8,421 nucleotides of DNA from Acidobacteriota bacterium. Its GTDB lineage: Bacteria; Acidobacteriota; Terriglobia; UBA7540. The first letter of the stretch is position 1. Each line of letters opens with the position of its first letter. The notes beneath the pieces are model-generated. The model worked only from the letters and a program-made list of their open reading frames with translations, was not told where the DNA came from and searched no databases. The position numbers and the translations under genes are program-made. Where the stretch lies: assembly GCA_003224635.1 (NCBI GenBank), contig QHZK01000061.1, forward strand, positions 1-8,421, given 5' to 3'. Positions 5,630-8,421 of the stretch are shown piece after piece.

Positions 5630-7411
5630 CTACGGCAGCACGTATCGCACGTTCGCGTAGCCCATGCTGAGGTGCGCGTTCTTGGGTGCGCCGGCGCTCA
5701 CCGACCACGGATGCCGGGTCAAGTAGGAATACTGGGTAATGAGCTGAAGGGCTCCGTAGCGGGGGTTTTTCCAGAAGGTCTGGATGATCCCGAAAGTTGG
5801 CTCCTGAATCGCCCGGTTGGCGGACGAAGACGAGCCGGGGAATCCAAAGCCCAGGAATTTTCCGGTCGCCGGGTCGAGGGCCGTATTGCGCTGGAAGTAG
5901 GCCCCGCCATAGTACCCGTAGTACATCGTCTTCGGAGTCGCTTGCCACTCAAATCCCGCGATGCCGGAGCTGGCATGGACCAAGGATGGCGAGCCGTCGG
6001 GCTTCACGATAAAGTCCGGTCCCAGTCCAAAGATGTACCGACCGCCTCCATCGCTGTAGAACGAGGTGAGGATGAAGTGCAGATTCTTCACGAACTCCAG
6101 GTTGAAGTTAAAGGACCCGCCGCCTCCGGTGGCCTTTGACGTCGTCTGCGTAGAGGGATTAAAAAGCCTGAAGGAGCTCAGCAGCCCCGCTACTTCGAGG
6201 TGCATGTGTTTGCCCCCGGTCGTTTCGTCATAGGCAATTTTCCCGATCACGTCGGGGTGCAGGTTCGGAGTGGAGGTGGCGCCAGCACTCACCGCCACCG
6301 TTTGACCGGCTGCGTTCGTGGTGTTGGCCCCGCCCACACCCGCCAGACCCTGGTTCACGTCCACCTGGCTGACGTACGCGGCCGATGGCAGCACCACAGC
6401 CCCGCTGGTGTTCGGAAACACGGCGGCGCTGCCGACATACTGCTGCGGATTTTCCAGAGAAATCCCTGCGGCCAGGTGTTCGGTCGGGTGATATATGAAG
6501 CGGAACTGAGTCTGCCGGGCCCACGTAAGGCCCACCTCGTAGTTCGTGTCCATATTCTGAGAATAAAAGATGTCGCTGGGCATCGGAGATATGCCGGTGC
6601 GGTTGGGGTTCAGCATACTCCAGGACTGTCCACCCAGGAACTCGAACTTGCCTCGCCTTATATCGACCCAGTAGAGGCGCATGCGCATGCTGTTGCTGTT
6701 GCTGGTTACAAAGCCGTTGCCGGGCTGGAAGCCGAGGAAGTCCGCCTCGACGTAACCCCTGACGTTGTTTTCCCCCACTTGACTGGCGCCCAGCAGGCTG
6801 ACGCGCGAGTTTTGGGCGGTGAAGCGGGTTTCGGTCAGCCTTCCCGCCGTGGTGTTGGAGAACGGGGCCGCGCCAAAAGAACTTCCAATCCCGCTGCCGA
6901 GGTTAGTCGAACGAAAGAACACGGTGGCGTCCGCAAAACCTCCCAGGGTGAAGTCCGCAGCACCGATCGACAGCGTCAAGGGCGCCTTGGCGACCGCGCT
7001 CTTGCTCTCCACCTGGGGATTACCGCTGATCTGCCCTCCGCCCGCGCCAATGATCGGAGAATTGCCGGCGACGGACGGACCCTTCGGCCCGACCAGCCCG
7101 GCCGGGATGACTGGTGTGGTGTTGGCCACCTGGCCAAGATTGGGAGCGTGCGGCGACGCCGATTGGGCGCCGCTTGCGCCCTGGTCGATCCTCTCCTTCA
7201 TCGCCTTCATGTTTGCTTGGAGCGCTTCGATCTCCTTCTGCTGCTCCGCGACCTGCTGTTTCAGGAGCGACACCTCGTCCGTCGAACCGCTCTTCGCTGC
7301 GGCCGCATCGCTCGCCTCCGCCGCCGTTTGCGAAAAGGCAGGGATCACGCTGGCCGCGAATACGACCGCCACGATTGCAACGTACACTGCTCCTCTTCTT
7401 CGTTTGCGCAT
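5630..7411 (-). CDS. DcaP-like outer-membrane porin with N-terminal coiled coil
   Basis: Predicted trimeric outer-membrane porin of the DcaP-like type, taking up small anionic or dicarboxylate-like solutes; the substrate is inferred from family only. It has 593 residues. MRKRRR followed by a hydrophobic core (8-24) and AFS (25-27) form a signal peptide. Residues about 45-77 (DEVSLLKQQVAEQQKEIEALQANMKAMKERI) are a heptad-rich coiled coil as expected for a periplasmic trimerisation stalk. A Gly/Pro/Ala linker (78-150) leads to the barrel, which opens with LGGFADATVFF and contains many alternating aromatic strands such as MRLYWVDIRRGKFEFLGGQSW. The protein ends in NVRYVLP, with proline instead of the usual final aromatic. 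The ATG at 7411 is well supported by GAGGAG six bases upstream and a promoter at 7475-7503. The neighbour behind it on the same strand is another outer-membrane barrel protein, but the 255-bp gap and separate promoter argue for independent transcription. Confidence 0.85.
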   Translation of the reverse strand: MRKRRRGAVYVAIVAVVFAASVIPAFSQTAAEASDAAAAKSGSTDEVSLLKQQVAEQQKEIEALQANMKAMKERIDQGASGAQSASPHAPNLGQVANTTPVIPAGLVGPKGPSVAGNSPIIGAGGGQISGNPQVESKSAVAKAPLTLSIGAADFTLGGFADATVFFRSTNLGSGIGSSFGAAPFSNTTAGRLTETRFTAQNSRVSLLGASQVGENNVRGYVEADFLGFQPGNGFVTSNSNSMRMRLYWVDIRRGKFEFLGGQSWSMLNPNRTGISPMPSDIFYSQNMDTNYEVGLTWARQTQFRFIYHPTEHLAAGISLENPQQYVGSAAVFPNTSGAVVLPSAAYVSQVDVNQGLAGVGGANTTNAAGQTVAVSAGATSTPNLHPDVIGKIAYDETTGGKHMHLEVAGLLSSFRLFNPSTQTTSKATGGGGSFNFNLEFVKNLHFILTSFYSDGGGRYIFGLGPDFIVKPDGSPSLVHASSGIAGFEWQATPKTMYYGYYGGAYFQRNTALDPATGKFLGFGFPGSSSSANRAIQEPTFGIIQTFWKNPRYGALQLITQYSYLTRHPWSVSAGAPKNAHLSMGYANVRYVLP

Positions 7412-7417
7412 TCTTCA

Positions 7418-7423
7418 CTCCTC
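7418..7423 (-). promoter_or_regulatory. Ribosome binding site of the porin gene
   Basis: GAGGAG on the minus strand with a 6-nt spacer to the ATG at 7411. It is the clearest Shine-Dalgarno sequence in the window and fixes the porin start. The other genes here have weak or no such site. Confidence 0.8.
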
Positions 7424-7474
7424 GTATTTGAGTTTTTCAGTCCAGTTTTGGAACGTAAGCGTCAGACCCGGTAC

Positions 7475-7503
7475 AAGATACTATGCTCGCCTCCGGATGT
7501 TAA
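7475..7503 (-). promoter_or_regulatory. Predicted sigma-70-type promoter of the porin gene
   Basis: On the minus strand TTAACA (7503-7498, five of six to TTGACA) is followed after exactly 17 bp by TATCTT (7480-7475, four of six to TATAAT). Transcription would begin near 7468, giving a leader of about 57 nt that contains the ribosome binding site. Found by eye; an alternative -10 (TAGTAT) overlaps but has poor spacing. Confidence 0.5.
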
Positions 7504-7612
7504 GCCACGGTCACACGAATGTTATTTTTCTGTGAAGGGACTGTGGGCCTCAGTGCCACCACGAGTTATTATTAGTCGGTATGGGAATCGAAACCAGAAT
7601 TCTGTTCTCGTT

Positions 7613-7659
7613 GTAGCGTCGGCACCTCAGCCACAGAGCCGCCGCGACGGCCGCGCTAC
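7613..7659. repeat. Palindromic intergenic repeat C with GTAGCG/CGCTAC ends
   Basis: The 47-bp element begins GTAGCG (7613-7618) and ends CGCTAC (7654-7659), the same termini as repeats A and B, and is GC-rich with imperfect internal complementarity (for example GCCG/CGGC around 7639-7651). It starts 7 bp after the stop codon of the outer-membrane gene at 7667, so in the minus-strand mRNA it would form a 3' structure. The internal pairing is weaker than in A, suggesting an eroded copy. Confidence 0.55.
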
Positions 7660-7666
7660 GGGATAT

Positions 7667-8421
7667 TTAGAAAGGCAGCCGGAAGGAAAAGACCACAGCG
7701 TGATTGTAGGTATGAAACTTAGTGGCGGCCAACTGGGTCCCCACGCCCAGCGTCAGCCCCACGCGGTTGTGAAGCGGGACCCGGCCTACTAACAGGCCTG
7801 GCGTGACGAAGAGCTGCTTTTTGCCGCCGTTGACGCCGCCGTCCCAGGAAGTGAAGTTAAACTCGAGCTCCGGCCACAGAAAACGGGCGGTGTGCTCCTG
7901 GAGAGCCGTATTCCAGGCAACGGGCCGGCCGAGCTTGCTGGTGCCCCCGGTGGGTAGCCCGATGCCGAGAGTGCTCTGAACGTCAAATCGCCTGTGGCCT
8001 TTTCCGTAAGCGATGGTCGGCGTGATGATGGCGTGATTGCTGGTGAACGGCGCTGCCCCGGTCGGAAGGGAGACCCCTAGGAAAAACGTCAAAATCTGGT
8101 CGCCGCGGCGCTCGTTCGAAGCGAAGAGCCGGTACTTCACCAGCCAGGGTTCGTCCGCGAATCCGCTCTTACCGGAAGCGGAATAGCGCACGTTGTAAGA
8201 CGGAATGCCGAAGATGACTTCGAGTTTCCTCGCCGGGACGAGCTCGACGCCTTTGCCGCCGCCGTACAGTCCGGTTGTGACGCCGAACTTCTCCTGCCAC
8301 GAGCAGTCGTACCGGAACTCCTGCTCGAGCCGGGGCGTCACCGTGACGAGGGGGGTGATCCAGTGCGGCTGCTCCGCCTGAGTGCGCGAAACCATGGAAA
8401 GCCATGCGCTCAATAGAGAGG
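7667..8421 (-). CDS. MetA-pathway-type outer-membrane beta-barrel protein, 5' end beyond the window
   Basis: Predicted outer-membrane barrel protein of the 'MetA-pathway of phenol degradation' transporter type; a role in uptake of aromatic or other hydrophobic compounds is the family's suggested function and is not proved. The frame is open to the window edge. The first visible residues, SLLSAWLSMVSRTQAEQPHW, look like the end of a signal peptide, so the TTG at 8413 is not the real start. The mature part starts near the typical block PHWITPLVTVTPRLEQEFRYD, continues with a glycine-rich turn YGGGKGVELVPARKLEVIFGIP, and then alternating strands such as FFLGVSLPTG and LGIGLPTGG. It ends in VVFSFRLPF with a terminal phenylalanine, the usual signal for the barrel assembly machinery. 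About 250 residues are visible. It precedes the porin gene on the same strand, but repeat C and a separate porin promoter lie between them. Confidence 0.8.
   Translation of the reverse strand, partial: SLLSAWLSMVSRTQAEQPHWITPLVTVTPRLEQEFRYDCSWQEKFGVTTGLYGGGKGVELVPARKLEVIFGIPSYNVRYSASGKSGFADEPWLVKYRLFASNERRGDQILTFFLGVSLPTGAAPFTSNHAIITPTIAYGKGHRRFDVQSTLGIGLPTGGTSKLGRPVAWNTALQEHTARFLWPELEFNFTSWDGGVNGGKKQLFVTPGLLVGRVPLHNRVGLTLGVGTQLAATKFHTYNHAVVFSFRLPF

Noticed and set aside
6200..7792. 530-codon open frame on the plus strand opposite the porin gene
   Set aside because: It is the antisense shadow of a GC-rich gene: arginine-, glycine- and histidine-rich, without domains, and the minus-strand porin has a signal peptide, barrel strands, ribosome binding site and promoter.

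Overview
The window is about 60% GC bacterial chromosome with no sign of plasmid, phage or transposase genes. The gene set (a DcaP-like outer-membrane porin, a MetA-pathway-type outer-membrane protein, an AmrS radical SAM enzyme, a GT87 membrane glycosyltransferase, a secreted phosphodiesterase) and palindromic intergenic repeats with GTAGCG/CGCTAC ends suggest a Gram-negative soil bacterium, most likely Acidobacteriota. That assignment is inference from protein style and repeat type; there is no marker gene to prove it.

Layout, left to right. Bases 3-266 (+) are the C-terminal part of a small conserved-looking protein cut by the window edge. It converges on a secreted type I phosphodiesterase/alkaline-phosphatase-superfamily enzyme (288-1694, -). 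A 52-bp double-hairpin repeat (1721-1772) separates that gene from a divergent CPBP-type membrane protein (1816-2541, +), which appears to have lost the protease motif 1. It ends 5 bp from the end of a convergent two-gene operon on the minus strand: amrS (4957-3809) followed after 5 nt by a GT87-type glycosyltransferase (3803-2547).

A 672-bp gene-free stretch (4958-5629) lies upstream of amrS. It holds a consensus TATAAT box, an 81-bp structured repeat (5007-5087), a short tandem repeat and two hairpins that may end transcription of the next gene. That gene is a 593-residue DcaP-like porin (7411-5630, -) with a good ribosome binding site and a recognisable promoter. Behind it, also on the minus strand, is a beta-barrel outer-membrane protein of the phenol-degradation MetA type (8421-7667), whose start lies beyond the right edge. 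A third GTAGCG/CGCTAC element (7613-7659) sits directly after its stop codon.

Functionally the right part encodes outer-membrane uptake proteins and the left part envelope-associated or membrane enzymes. I see no clear multi-gene new system. The points most worth following are the degenerate CPBP protein, an AmrS without its usual AmrA/AmrB partners but coupled to a glycosyltransferase, and the family of structured intergenic repeats, one of which abuts the amrS promoter.
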